Source of the DNA: Pisaster brevispinus
Lineage: Eukaryota; Echinodermata; Asteroidea; Forcipulatida; Asteriidae
Assembly: GCA_023634235.1 (NCBI GenBank)
Contig: JAMKCF010000011.1
Location: 7,359,218-7,423,217, forward strand
Direction: 5' to 3'
DNA: 64,000 nucleotides
This document shows positions 43,913 through 56,000 of this stretch, piece by piece. Positions within the stretch are counted from its first letter, which is position 1, and each line of letters opens with the position of its first letter. The notes beneath the pieces were generated by a model. That model was not told the origin of the DNA and ran no database searches. It saw only the letters and a list, made by a program, of their open reading frames with translations. The position numbers and the translations under genes are program-made.

Positions 43913-44235
43913 TTAAAGGGAAAGTATACGTTTGGTAATGACTCTGGAAATTAATGGCAATAAAAACTTACTTGGTAAGAATTACAGCAGCTTTGGATAG
44001 TATAATGCATTTTGAGAAACTTTTCACTTCGAAGTACTGCGGTTATGGTAAAATATATGACTTTTATCCCCTAAAATTTGAATTTTAGAAGCGTTACGGC
44101 CGTAACGCATGTGTATTCCTATAGGGAATACTCTTCCTGCGTGGAAATATTTGCTATGGTTTTTTGGTGATATCTCAAAAACGCGACCACCTTTTAAAGT
44201 GAAATTTTCACAGGTATAGTTTTATTGTATATACC
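43913..44235. mobile_element. Dispersed repeat inserted only in tandem unit 2
   Basis: Begins AAAGGGAAAGTATACGTTTG then GTAATGACTCT, and contains AAAAACTTACTTGGTAAG and AGTATAATGCATTTTGAGAA. The matching place in unit 1 (about 38290) lacks it, giving a filled and an empty site. A related copy lies at about 54091-54260 (GTATACTTTTGGTAATTACT, AGTATAAAACATTGTCAGAA). Confidence 0.75.
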
Positions 44236-44870
44236 TACATTTATGATGCACGAGAACAATTGCTTACATGTAAAGTAAAATTGAATGACTGTTTTAGGGA
44301 GTTATCATTTCCACACTTGGCAGAATAAAGCGATATTTAAACTGGCTGTTTTGGGCCGAAAATGACTGAAAAAGCCTACCTCCTGCAGTTTTTTTTTTGA
44401 CAGATCGGTAAGCGGTATGTGCACACCAATGGACAATTTGCGAGCAGTACTGTAATGAATGGTAAATTCTGCAAAGAACCACCCACTTTGGAAAAGAAAC
44501 CCAGTAGAACCTTAATGATGATTTCTTTGAACCAGTTTACACCTTAGTCAAAAATGACCCGAGAATGGTTCGGGGGGGGGGGGGTGGGTTAGACCCATTT
44601 CTGTATCAACTGTGTCCATTCTTTAGGTCAGCGTGATTCGGAACCTGAGTCAAAATACATTACGGAACCGGTTTCCTGGTCAATGTGGAAATATGCTGAC
44701 TCCAAAATTTGGTCTGCCCCCCCCCCGGAACTCTTCTCGGGGTCATGATTCTTACAGGGACATTTTTAAGAGTGTTTTGAAACTTTTGATCAGTATCACT
44801 GTGTAGTATAACTAACGGGCCTTACAGCGTTGTTAGATACCATTTTAAAATTCACTGCGTCATAGTTGTC

Positions 44871-45115
44871 ATGCATCCACGCCGGATGCAGCTGGAGGGG
44901 CCCTGTCAGCGACACCTTGAGCTCATGGCTCACCAGGTGTTGCTGTGGGAGCCGAAATCATGGCAGGGAGAAGCGACCGAGGTAGGACAAAGCTGTGTTC
45001 TACGTGGGGGTATTGACTGTCACCTATTTGGCGGACCAGAGGGAATGGAGCAGTCGTATCGGGCTGCCGCCCGGCTGATGACGAGGATGATGTTGATGTC
45101 ATCCGTTCACCAAAA
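44871..45115 (+). mobile_element. LINE-like remnant, tandem unit 2
   Basis: Counterpart of 38945-39190 with scattered substitutions; see that entry for the reasoning. Confidence 0.3.
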
Positions 45116-45372
45116 TGTTGTGTCCCCATACACGGTGTCGTTTTGTTGAAAGCATCACATTCTTGTAGAATATTAGAATATTTACCCCTCCCAAGCCCCC
45201 GAATAACTGTTTACAATTTTGTCAGAGATTTCGCCTTACGACTGAGTGTGTATTATGTGACAGCTTCACTCACACACGACAGTATTCTAAACTGCTTAAC
45301 TCGACTGAAAACTGGTAATGGTATTATTACAAGGAAGTGTTTAGTGCCGCCATATTATATATAATGATATAC

Positions 45373-45512
45373 AAAATCCCGCTCTTATCGTGCACGTACA
45401 CGATCTATAATGTAAGTACACGATAACTGTCGTGTACGTACACTACAATTATCATGTACGTCCACGATAAGACCGTAGTTATAGTGTACGTACATAATAA
45501 GACCGGGATTTT
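45373..45512. repeat. Foldback with AAAATCCCG ends, unit 2
   Basis: Counterpart of 39395-39532 with the same ends and CGTGTACG motifs in both orientations. Confidence 0.7.
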
Positions 45513-46352
45513 GTTATTCATGTGGCGACACTACGCTGCAGTAGTATTAAGATTATTTAAGGTTAAATGTTTGTTCCGATTAGTAAACTGTAAAATATAT
45601 ATAAAGCCTAATAAACTACAGAGAAAAACTGCAATCTTTGTTTTGTGTGTGTACGTTCTGGGAGGATATCCGTAAACCTTTTCCTATACATAACAAAATA
45701 TTTTGCATAACAAAAACTGTTCACTTTTCGAAATGCCAGCTAGACTTTGCATTTAATACTTGTAATTGGTACCGGGTTGACATTTAATTAGCATATTATT
45801 AACTTAAAATGCACACGGTCCAAAAGCTGGTACACACCGAAGCCGGAGCCATATAGCCGGGGTTTAGACAAGTCCCCTTTGTTCCCGCTACGCAAGCGGT
45901 GGCTCTACCGAAAAACACATCGAAACGTATGTCAGTTTGAGAACAAATATCGGTTTACTAGCGGCAGTTGACGAACAATAATTAAACTTTGAACCTCGAC
46001 GAAATGAAAGATGGAAGATGTGCTCCCTTGGTGAATTGAGCATTATGTATTTTGGAAACGATGTTGACGGGACGCGACATTTTTTTCCTGAGCCTTTCGG
46101 GCAGTGTGCGTGGAGTTTAAGCCAATCGGAGTGAGGACGTCACATAATACCGCTTTCTGATTGGTCAATGGCCCACGTACAAATGTACACTGTACTGCCG
46201 GAAAGGTTCTGGGGAAAAAATTGCTGACGGGACCCCACACTGACTCCCCTCAAGTCCCCTTTCCCACACAAAATGCTGGTATTGTTTCACATTCATTAAC
46301 ACTATAGTTCATTGTTGTACCGGATTAATCTTGTAATCAATGGCATAGAGAA

Positions 46353-47379
46353 ATCGATTATCAACAAACAGCTGTTACCAACATGCTTGGATTGCAGCGG
46401 CAATATCTATCTCATGACGTAATTAATGTTTACGTACCTGCCGACTGCAGCTTATGTGATTCAATGCATTGCTCAGAGAGTGTAAAAACCTGTACAAAAC
46501 CCAAAACAAAACAACAAACGCACATACGAGACCAACAAGTGTTCCACTTTTGAAGGAAAAACAATAATGAGCTCGTTTTCTACATCTTCCATCAATATGA
46601 ATGTAAATGTGGAATTAAGTTGAATTCAGCTGAATTAAGTTTGACTGACATTATTATTTTTGTTAGTAAAATGTTTTCCTGGCAAAAAAAGACGCCATTT
46701 TAAATGTTGCGTAATTCTGTTTCGCACGAAATTGAAAGCCCCTCAAAAAAGTAATTAAATTTCAGTTAATGTGTAAGCAATTCCCTTAGCGTCATGCGAT
46801 TAAAACGATGTTCAATTGTACAATCCACTTGAACAACATTCAAATTCGTTGTACCAGAAATCTCTAGTTGTTCCTACTCTGCTACTTTGTTGAATATAAA
46901 GCTATATAAATTCGCATGTCTCGAAGCGAAGTGAAATCGAATGACGGTTTCAACTGCAGAGACAAAAATCGATTTTGTTACGAATCAATGAAACTGCCAT
47001 AGAATGCCCTTTTTTTTGCCGAAAATGACCGGGGGAATAAATAAATAAATAAAAAGTCAAGGAACAACGAAAAATGTTCACGTGTTTGTTTCATTGCTTG
47101 GACGGAGGTCAGACATTTTTTTTAAAATACATGTTTGGACAAACGAAATGTTTACACGTATGCTTAATGAGCAAGGCACGTCTTAAGCTAAGTTGCTAAT
47201 TAACACACTGACTGCTCATTCTGCCACGCCGCCTTAGAACGCGAATGTAACAGCTGACGACACTTTGGTTGGTCTGACTGAAAAGATGTTGAAGCTATAA
47301 GAGCTGCGGGCCCCGAACATTCTGCACTTATTTGACTGATAACCAACAAGCTCGTCTTTCGCGATTTTGCTGTTAAACC
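46353..47379. other. Gene-less stretch before the cyclophilin gene
   Basis: No supported exon. The last 200 bp probably include the cyclophilin promoter; no TATA box is evident. Confidence 0.4.
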
Positions 47380-47415
47380 GAGGACGTTCAAACCGAGGGT
47401 TGAGACGATATCACG
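47380..47415 (+). other. Candidate 5' non-coding exon of the cyclophilin gene
   Basis: The first coding exon begins right after an acceptor (TTTTCTGTACAG, three bases before the ATG), so an upstream exon must exist. A consensus donor ATCACG|GTGAGT at 47415/47416 is the best candidate; the left border is unknown. Confidence 0.4.
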
Positions 47416-48098
47416 GTGAGTTTTAAGTGAATTACACTATACTTTGTCATCTTTTAGGCCAACTCTTACTTTGCTGGGAAGTACAATGGGTACGATATCA
47501 CCTTAACAACAACCTGAAACATGAAATATTTGTGAATAAAAATCATCCACGAAAACGCATCTCCCTTTGTTATCTATTTTAGGACAAAGCGTTTTTGCGT
47601 AGAAATGATGATATATTTCATTGGGCCTATTGTTCTTCTTCCCTTGATTGTTTTGTTTTAACGTCGACTGTTTAGAAATATTTTGTTGTCCGGTATTTCA
47701 AATTATTTAGTAGTACAAGTGAACGTTTAATGGTGATAAGTATATCAGTTTTCGAGATCAACTTTAGGTGGGGCCTTTCTATTGCACCGTATGCCAAATA
47801 TCTTTTTTGGAGCGACAGGGAAAATTGAAAAATAACAAAAACACAAAATAGCACAGAATATAGCAACATAAAGCATATAGAGGATGTAGTTTAAAATCGA
47901 TGTATTTCATTATACTATTTAATGGGTTGGATTTATAGACATACTTTCTGAATAGTTACAGCATTTGCAAAGACAGAAAATATACAGATCCTACTATGAA
48001 AAATAAGAAATTTCAAGGTTTGAAATGAAGTTGTACGATATTTTGCAATATTAAATTCATTGACTGTTTTTTTTTTCTCGCCATTTTCTGTACAGAAA

Positions 48099-50049
48099 AT
48101 GAAGCGCCACATACTCAAAATGTTCATCGGGTCATTTGTAGGCCTTCTACTGATGACCAATAGCATGGTAGACGCCGCTGGTCCTAAGACGACTACCGGT
48201 AAGAAGTCCAAGAAGATCAAGGATTGGGAGGACCCCGACCGGGACAGCTCCAACGATCTCCTGGTGACCAAGAAGGCATTCTTCCAAGTTGAAATCGACG
48301 ATGAACCTGTCGGCAAGATCGTCATCTCACTGTTCGGGGAGACCTGTCCCGTGACCGTACAGAACTTCGCTGCGCTGGTGAGAGGGACGTCGAAAAACAG
48401 GGTATGTGTGTATCCCGCCCGAGTGATTGCCTGTTCATTTTTTTTTAAAGAGCTCGGGAGAGCACCGAGTATACAGTGCTTAAAACACATCGGTGTAAGG
48501 GTAAGACCAAATACTCACATCTATTAAAAGGTATATGTTTGTTTGTTGACGTAAGGAAGAGATTGATTTGGAAATGATGTTAGAACTGGAAGGGGTGTGC
48601 AAAAGTAAAAAGTAAAACTGGAGAAAGAGACAACCATACCTTTCTTTTGTACAGTGAAATCAGTGCAATCTTTTAGAAATTGTAAATAAACAAGAACGTC
48701 GATAAAAGTGCCAATGTTTAGTGAAACTTCGATTTAACGGTGAATTGGTACTACATAATCATTACCCAAGTCCAGAGAAACCATCATATCATGACGTCAC
48801 CATTACTCATTTTTGATATTCAGGAGAGGCTGAGTTACAACGACACAGTGGTTCATCGCATTGTGTCTGATTTCGTCATCCAGATGGGTGACGTCACGGA
48901 GGGAGACGGCACTGGCGGTGAGCTCCATTTTGTGTTCAATTTTTATCCATTGTTTGTTATGTACCGTTTGTGCATAACGGTATTATTTAGAAACTACTAA
49001 ATTAAACAGGCCACCGCGATTAAACAATTAGCAAGTGTTGGTCATTTTATCAGTTATTGCAAAAGAAATGACGAAGATTCGATAAAATGTTTACGAGCTT
49101 CTACGATCACTTGACAAAGATTCAACAACATTTTTATGAATTAGTTTTTATTTATACGTTTATTGACAAGTGCTTAATTCTCCCGTACAGAAAAATTATT
49201 TCATTCAGTTGCACAATGGTAAATATATGTCTTATTTACAGGTATAAGCATCTACGGTAAGTATTTCGACGATGAGAATTTCTACCTCCGCCATGCTGGG
49301 CCAGGCTGGGTTGCGATGGCCAATTCAGGCCCGGATACCAACAACTCACAATTCTTCATTCTACTCACCAAGGCAGGCTGGCTGGACGGTCGTCATGTTG
49401 TCTTTGGTAAAGTTACCGAAGGAATGGTAAGTCTTTGTAAACGAACATGTAAGACATAAAACAGGACTCTTTTTCGTGTTTGAATTTTTTTGATACTCCG
49501 TTGGCAATACTTATGTTGTTGCTTGCGTGTTTGGTATGGCGGCCCTGAGGTGACATCACACATCGCAAAACAAATCTTTATGATGTCGCAAATATTACAC
49601 ACATGTTTGCGATATTGCTAATATTGTCGCAAATACCTCTGATGTCGCAAACATTACCGCATATGTCTTTGCAAACATTTGCGATGTCGCAAATATCTTT
49701 GAAAATATCTATACAAATATTTGCGATGTTGCAAATTTTGTCACATACGTTATCGCATACTTTGTCGCATAGTTTGCATATTTGCACCGGGTTGTTGTGG
49801 GTCTGAAAGTTGTTTGAGTCCCAGCTTTTATCTGGTCTTTGTATTTTTCCATTTACTTGTGACAGCCGTGTCCACATTATTATTATTATTTTTTTACAGG
49901 ATATAGTCGAGAAGATTTCGAACATCGACACAGATGACGTTGACTTTCCATTGAAACCGGTTCGTATTATAGACTGCGGAATCATACCGGTAAAGACACC
50001 GTTTATTCCTACCGAGGGCGACGGAGACGAAACTAAGATTAAGATTTAA
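48099..50049 (+). CDS. Secretory-pathway cyclophilin (peptidyl-prolyl isomerase, PPIB/PPIC-like)
   Basis: Coding exons 48099-48401, 48824-48917, 49242-49426 and 49900-50049; 732 nt, 243 residues plus stop. Residues 1 to about 26 are a signal peptide ([20 protein letters not shown]), followed by a Lys-rich linker and a full cyclophilin domain. Active-site residues, in cyclophilin A numbering: Arg55 in VHRIV, Phe60 and Gln63 in DFVIQMGD, Gln111 and Phe113 in NSQFFILL, Trp121 and His126 in [12 protein letters not shown]. Family role: cis-trans isomerisation of proline bonds during folding in the endoplasmic reticulum. Oddities: QMGD replaces the usual QGGD, Met61 is Val, and the C-terminus ([10 protein letters not shown]) has no KDEL-like retention signal, so it may be secreted or belong to a diverged subfamily. 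Exon phases 0, 1 and 0 fit exactly. Confidence 0.92.
49570..49790. repeat. TTTGCGATGTCGCAAAT minisatellite in cyclophilin intron 3
   Basis: Degenerate repeats of a self-complementary unit (ATTTGCGATGTCGCAAATAT and variants) with spacing around 20-25 bp. The minus-strand Cys-Asp-Ile/Val frame through it is a by-product. Confidence 0.85.
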
Positions 50050-52392
50050 ATTTGACAAAATGAAATAGTTACCACTCGTACGAAAGCCTTATCAATCTTG
50101 ATTTTGAGATGTTAAAAACCCGTGCAAAAGTGGTTAAGAGTGCAGGTAATTTGTTCGAGTTGATAACTTCTTCATAAACACCATCTTTAAATATACTTGT
50201 AACGAGTACCTGCAAAAAGCTCAACGTTGGTGACCAATAAATATAATACCTTAAAAGACTACAGCATTACATTTCTCGCGAGATTTGCAGAGACATCATG
50301 TACATAACATTCTCTCCATGAGTTGCTGTGGTTCTGAAAAGAACCGGTGGGTATAGTTTAACATCTCGACGTTTCGATCTGTATGCTCTGATCGTCTTCA
50401 GGAAAATGTTTTTTTTATTTATCATTAAACCACTGGTTCTTTTCAAACCCACCACAACTCACGGATAAAGTTGTACATGATATCCCAGTAAACAACACTA
50501 TAGAGTGTATCCACCCAGTGGGGTTTCAAATCCTACATAGCGTTAAATATAATGTGATGTTTGTGTGTGATTGGACTAATTACAAGTCAATTAGTAGTAT
50601 GCATTGGAGTGGAATAATGATTACAAATAGTAATATAAATATGGAAATTACTGACCTTTATTATATTTCATCAAAAGTTTTAATGAAGATTCCTATAATA
50701 TGATAGCAAGGAAAATTGACAGTTAATACATCAATGGGACATACAGAAATTATACTGTAGGACTCTTCTTTAAAGACAGAAATTATACCACATTTGGTGA
50801 GCTACCGTGAATTTATCTTTGCTCAACACACTTATAGTTATTTATCAAAATCAATAACACGAACATTTAAAATAATGGGCAAGTGTTACATACGGAGTGT
50901 GGACCTGAGAACAAAAGAGGTCCACACAATGTAGAGACTTGAAATACTATGTGGACTACACCACGTCCACATAGTATTTTCACAAATGGTGAAGAATATA
51001 TTTTTCTTTATGTGCACAGAACAAAAGAATGTATACAGAGTGTGTACCACAGAACTGTATGTGTATCAGTGTGCGTGCTTTGATGTTTAAAACTGTCGTG
51101 GAAGTATAATTGTTGTGAAATGTATTAAAGTATATTAATATTAATATGACGTGTCGTGATAACCAAAGGTTTGTAAAATGTTTCAAATTCTTTTAAGGGA
51201 TGTTGCTTTGCTTCAGTCACTGTCCACTGAATTATTATTCAGAACGAAAACAAAGTGTTCATTATTTGTCTCCGAGATATCGCTTCATGTCATAGGTCAC
51301 AGCAACCGTAACACATTGTTATTTTAAAAACCCTGTATGGTGAATTGACGCTAAATTGCTTAGTATTTTGTATATGTTTTAAAATTGATTACGTCGTAAT
51401 CCCCCTAAAAAAAAAGAAAGCCAAACCCACAAGTACCCAACGCACCATAGCCACACAATATGGGAAAGCCCTTTAATTTTATGGCAAACCGTTGCCCAAG
51501 AAAATGCCAGCCAAAAAAACCATCAAAATGCAGATTCCCATAATATAGTCTAAAACTAAGAAATGTGCAGACAAAAGTAGGATGGCGTATTCTGCGCACG
51601 CATTTGGTTCCTTGGGCACGTACAACTTTATTTTGGGGGTGCTTAGACTAGAGAAGGGATTGTGTTCACCAAAACAACGTGTTCCACACAATTCACCAAC
51701 AATTTTCGAAGACGTAAACTGTGATACCACCACGTTGGGCTTATGTTTTGTGGCGGTGACAAATTCAATAGTTGTAAATCAGTGATTTGATAAAAAATAG
51801 TACCAAACTTGTGTAAATTGGCGATTCTTTACAGTGACTTACAGCGAATCTTCCCTCTCTTCGGCAGAGGACCAAAAATGTGGATCTTCATTATTTTTTG
51901 GGAAAGGACTCACTCTGACCACTTGTTGTGGCCACTGCTTCGAGCGCAGAAGCCGCACCATTGCCAATCCCTTTCGTTGTCCCAATGATCACGCCGGACA
52001 CCGTGTTTCCTTCAGCGTTTATCTTCCGGTAAACAGCAAATACCTGTATTGAAATAAAAACAAACACCATAACTTATCTGTCGTCCCCGTAGTGCAAACC
52101 CAATGAGTGAGAACTTTACCTGAGAAGCCGTCAGTCAAAGTTCCAAACGAGTTTGTGCTGTGTAACTGAGACCTTTGATTGGTCTACATTCGTATGTTGG
52201 GCGGCTGTTCCCAGTGCCTAATTTCACAGAGCTGCTGACCGAAAACTTTGTTTAAACAATTTTCCGCTAAATATCAAGAAATCAACCACAAGGAAAACTT
52301 ACTGAGTAACATTTTAACAATGTTGTAGATGAACATAGAATAGTTGACAGAATATAGCGGACTTCAACCTGCTACCTCTGGATTAACGTGCC
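50050..52392. other. Gene-less stretch between the cyclophilin and the receptor
   Basis: No supported exon. It contains the MITE at 50313-50470 and AT-rich sequence; around 50880-50990 the phrases GTCCACACAATG and GTCCACATAGTA recur in short inverted copies. Confidence 0.4.
50313..50470. mobile_element. Foldback MITE with GAGTTGCTGTGGTTCTGAAA end
   Basis: GAGTTGCTGTGGTTCTGAAA continuing AGAACCGGTGGG is mirrored by CCACTGGTTCTTTTCAAACC continuing CACCACAACTC. The centre includes CGACGTTTCGATCTG and GATCGTCTTCAGGA. A partial copy of the end lies near 62575-62605 and a related core near 57990-58035. Confidence 0.75.
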
Positions 52393-52540
52393 GGTGTCCT
52401 AGGAAAATCTGTTCCCCGGAGATTCGGTCCCCCATATGGGAAACAAATGTGGGTTGAAAGGAGGATGATTCCAAAGAGGGCGCTACCAGAAGAAGTTTGT
52501 ACACAGTTTGGGTGGACAGAATCTCCGGGGAACAGAATAT
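52393..52540. mobile_element. Foldback MITE with TCTGTTCCCCGGAGATTC ends
   Basis: AATCTGTTCCCCGGAGATTC at the left is mirrored by GAATCTCCGGGGAACAGAAT at the right, about 18 bp perfect. The centre is unique. No coding content. Confidence 0.85.
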
Positions 52541-52794
52541 CCTGCCACACCGGCGCTCAACCAGCTAAGCAATCTCGCCCTAAATGTTCAGCAGGACAGA
52601 AGAGCCCTTATGCACATGACGTCACTGCGGTAGGGAACCTTCACGTATTAGAGGTCAAAAGGAGCTTCCTCGTTGGCCCGTCCTGAGCCCAGCGCGTATA
52701 CACAGCAGTGCGTTTCCAATTTCCAATACCGTTTCAGATGACGTCAGTGCATACGGTCAAGTCCACTTTTTTTACGGACGCGTTAAAAGGGACA

Positions 52795-53013
52795 TTAAGA
52801 GACAGAAAGAAAAACTTATATCTCATTATTATGACTTCTAATGACTTTATATTCCACGAGTTAGCATAAGTCATAATGATGACTTGTGCTAATTAATTCA
52901 TCTGAAATATGTAAGTTATTAATATGTAAGTTACAATTAGGCCTATGAGATATAAGTCAAATGACTTGAAATAAGTGGTAATTTTGAGACGTAAGTCATA
53001 ATTATGACTTTCA
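52795..53013. repeat. TAAGTCATAATTATGACTT repeat block
   Basis: Many short, self-complementary copies of TATGACTTA, AAGTCATAAT and ATAAGTCA over about 220 bp, ending right at the 3' end of the receptor gene. Confidence 0.8.
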
Positions 53014-56000
53014 TTATCTTTCTCTCTCAGTATCTCTACGTACTTTTAGTGTGTCCGCGCTTAAAGTGAAGCGAATTACCTTTGGAAAGAACAGCATGCA
53101 AAGCGAAACTGTGATGCAAAACAACAAGAAACATGAAACCAGGCCATAGGTGACGCCAATCGAAGACACCGAGAGAAAAGATAGCGGCACGGCGACGACA
53201 CAGCAGATGACAGTGTTGTAGATTGACAGACCTACGTAGTAGCTATCGTTCAGACCGGGAACGTTGATGTTTCTGCGTAGAAATGAAACACAAGCTGAAT
53301 TTTTAATTTCACCCGCAAGGACATATGTCCAATTTGACATTCTGAAATAACATAAAGAAGGGGATTAATAAAGTTAAAAATAAACTAATTTAGCTAACGA
53401 GTTGATTCAGTATTTGGACAACAACCCCCGCTTATAATTACCCCTATTGTATCATGCACTACAAAGAACTGGGCCGTGGAGTTTGGCTCTGGTGTATAAG
53501 TGACCTTATGTTGCTGGGTAATTCGATGATTGAAATCCACACACAGTTGTCGTTGGGGTGTTCTAAAATTATTCGCTACGTTATGGAGACTGAAGAGGGA
53601 TGGGAGGATGTTAAGTACAGGAACAAAAGAAAGAACACAAGAAGGGATGCACAAAAAAGAAAAGACAAGAGGGAATAATTGTTTGTTTGCTTCTCACTTC
53701 CAGACCAGGGCGTTTAGCTCTGTATTAAACAAAATTATAAATAAAGTTACCGTGTTGACCATGCAAGAAAAGCTCCAAACACAACGACAAACGCCTTGTA
53801 GACTAGCATGGCCATGATCCATATAGTGTTATTTTCGGACGTGCAGTTGACGTAAAGCAACTCACGCTTCTGACGTTTCTCGATATCGTCCTGCGTCTGA
53901 GGTAAATGTCACAATAAGAATGTTTCAAAGATCACGATGGTACATCTTTTTTTAAAGATAGCGTTGACAATGTGAGGTTTAGTTTCATCCATACTATTTG
54001 TACCTCCGATGTAAACATTTTGTATGCCCAAAAATATACACATATATTTATTTTGACAAAACAATAGTGTATGAGAAGTTGAAACCGTTAAAGGTTGTGT
54101 ATACTTTTGGTAATTACTCTACAAGTTAATGACCATATAAACTTATTTAGTAAGGATCCCTGAAGAGCTGTTGATAGTATAAAACATTGTCAGAAACATC
54201 TCCCTTTGAAGTAGTGTAGTTTTAGGGAAAGAAGTAACTTTTCACCCAAACAAATTTGAATCTAAGAAAAACTTCAGGCATGAAGCCTTTCTCGGGCGTC
54301 TCAAAGAACACAATTGTATGCAACAAGGTTGTTCCCCCACCCCCATTATTTTCATGCATCTCCGATGCCCAATTGAGCCTAAATTTTCAAAGGTTTGTTA
54401 CTTTATGCATATGTTGGGATACACCAAGTGAGGATTCTGGTCTTTGACAATTACCAAATGTATACCCTGCCTTTGAATAATCTCCCGGAGTCGGGCTCCG
54501 GGCGGAGCTCCACCAGGCCCCGCCGGGCAGTCCCTCCGCTCGCCTCCAACTCCGTACTTTTATTTTCCGCTCTATTTTCGACAAGTAACACCTGGAAGCA
54601 AGGGCGTCGATCACTACTGAAAAGTAGGGGGGACGGGCGAGCAAGTCTTGAAAAAATACATCTTACTTAATAGGCCCAAAATACCATTCTGCGCGCGGTC
54701 CATCAAAAAAAGGATGAAAATGAAAAAAACAGTTCACCGTTTGTTCGCTATTCTTTTATTTGAACAAAAAATGTAATGAATGATTTAAATAAAGAAAATT
54801 GTGTATATTTTTATATTTTGTTGCATATTTCTAATGAACAGTCAATAAAAAAATGGGGGGGGGGGAACATCTGATATGCTGTCCCCTCGTGTCTAAAAAG
54901 TGAGGGGGACATGTCCCCCGTCCCCCACCCATCGACGCCCTTGCCTGGAAAAAAAAATGAAGAACATGTCCCGGCCTTGCGGGCATACAGAGCATCTTTC
55001 TAAACGGTGTTCACAACAACGAGTACGGTAAATATGTAGAACTAATAAGAATTGTTCCCGAAACTATTGTTGTAAACTAGATGCTTGAACGATCTGCGTC
55101 TTTTATTTGTTATTGTTAAAAGTCATTACTAGGTTTGGAAAGTCCATTCACCCTATACCTGTAGACTTGAAATGCAAAAATACCAACTACAAGGAGATCG
55201 CGCCTTTGTTGATGCGTTTGGTGTCATGGGTCAAATGGCCATGTAGTGACCACAATCATTGGTTCCTCTTTGTTTTGCTCTGCCATTAGTATTATAGACC
55301 TTTCTTTTGCAACGTCACAGCCCACGTTTTTGCCAACCCAGGTTGGAAAACTATGAAAAGCCATAAATGCAAAACAAAAACAGATAGCTACAGTTTGTAA
55401 CAATGTTACACAAATATTCAAAAATAGTGTTGAATTTATTGGAAACAAAGCAACAGATCATGGGAGTTATTTTATTTAATTAGAAGTTTGCCTAAAATGT
55501 TGAATTTTGTTAAAACATCTGTTAACACGATTGAATGTTTTACTAACATTCGGCGGTCCATGCCAACCAGCGCGGTTTGTTTATCAACAATGGAAAGGTC
55601 TATATAAGGGGGCTAATGGAGGTCAGTTACGCTGGATATGTGAATACAATTCCTCACACGTAGTTCTCGTATTGTTTTAAAACGTTGGTGCTCGCAAGGC
55701 TTCAGGGCCAGACGCGTTGGAAATATCGCTCGTATTCCAACGTCACGACGTTGGAATATGAGCGATATTTCCACAGCCTTTTGACTGGGGACTAGGTGTA
55801 TGTTTAGCTTATTTATTTACCTGAGTAATAGGAACTGTTATTTTCTCAATTTGAATTGGATCAACGATCTGCCATGGGGTGAGGATTGCGAAATCTACCA
55901 GAAGCAGCACAGCAATAATACCGAAAAGATACCGGTCCTTGATCACCTAGGAATCAAAACAAGCCAACAACAACTATGGATTCGGATTATACATTGTCTT

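Larger units (their letters stand above)
40303..46352 (+). repeat. Tandem segmental duplication, unit 2
   Basis: Second head-to-tail copy. Relative to unit 1 it has gained a MITE of about 330 bp at 43913-44235 and about 160 bp at 46067-46234 flanked by TGACGGGAC repeats, and lacks about 70 bp found at 39833-39895. The right breakpoint falls after CAATGGCATAGAG, matching CAATGACATCGAG at the end of unit 1. Confidence 0.93.

Noticed and set aside
49578..49985. Minus-strand Cys/Asp/Ile repeat protein of 135 residues
   Set aside because: Generated by the TTTGCGATGTCGCAAAT minisatellite within a cyclophilin intron and antisense of exon 4.
54480..54670. GC-rich frames near 54.5 kb
   Set aside because: Chance frames in a receptor intron with a dispersed repeat; no conserved motif.
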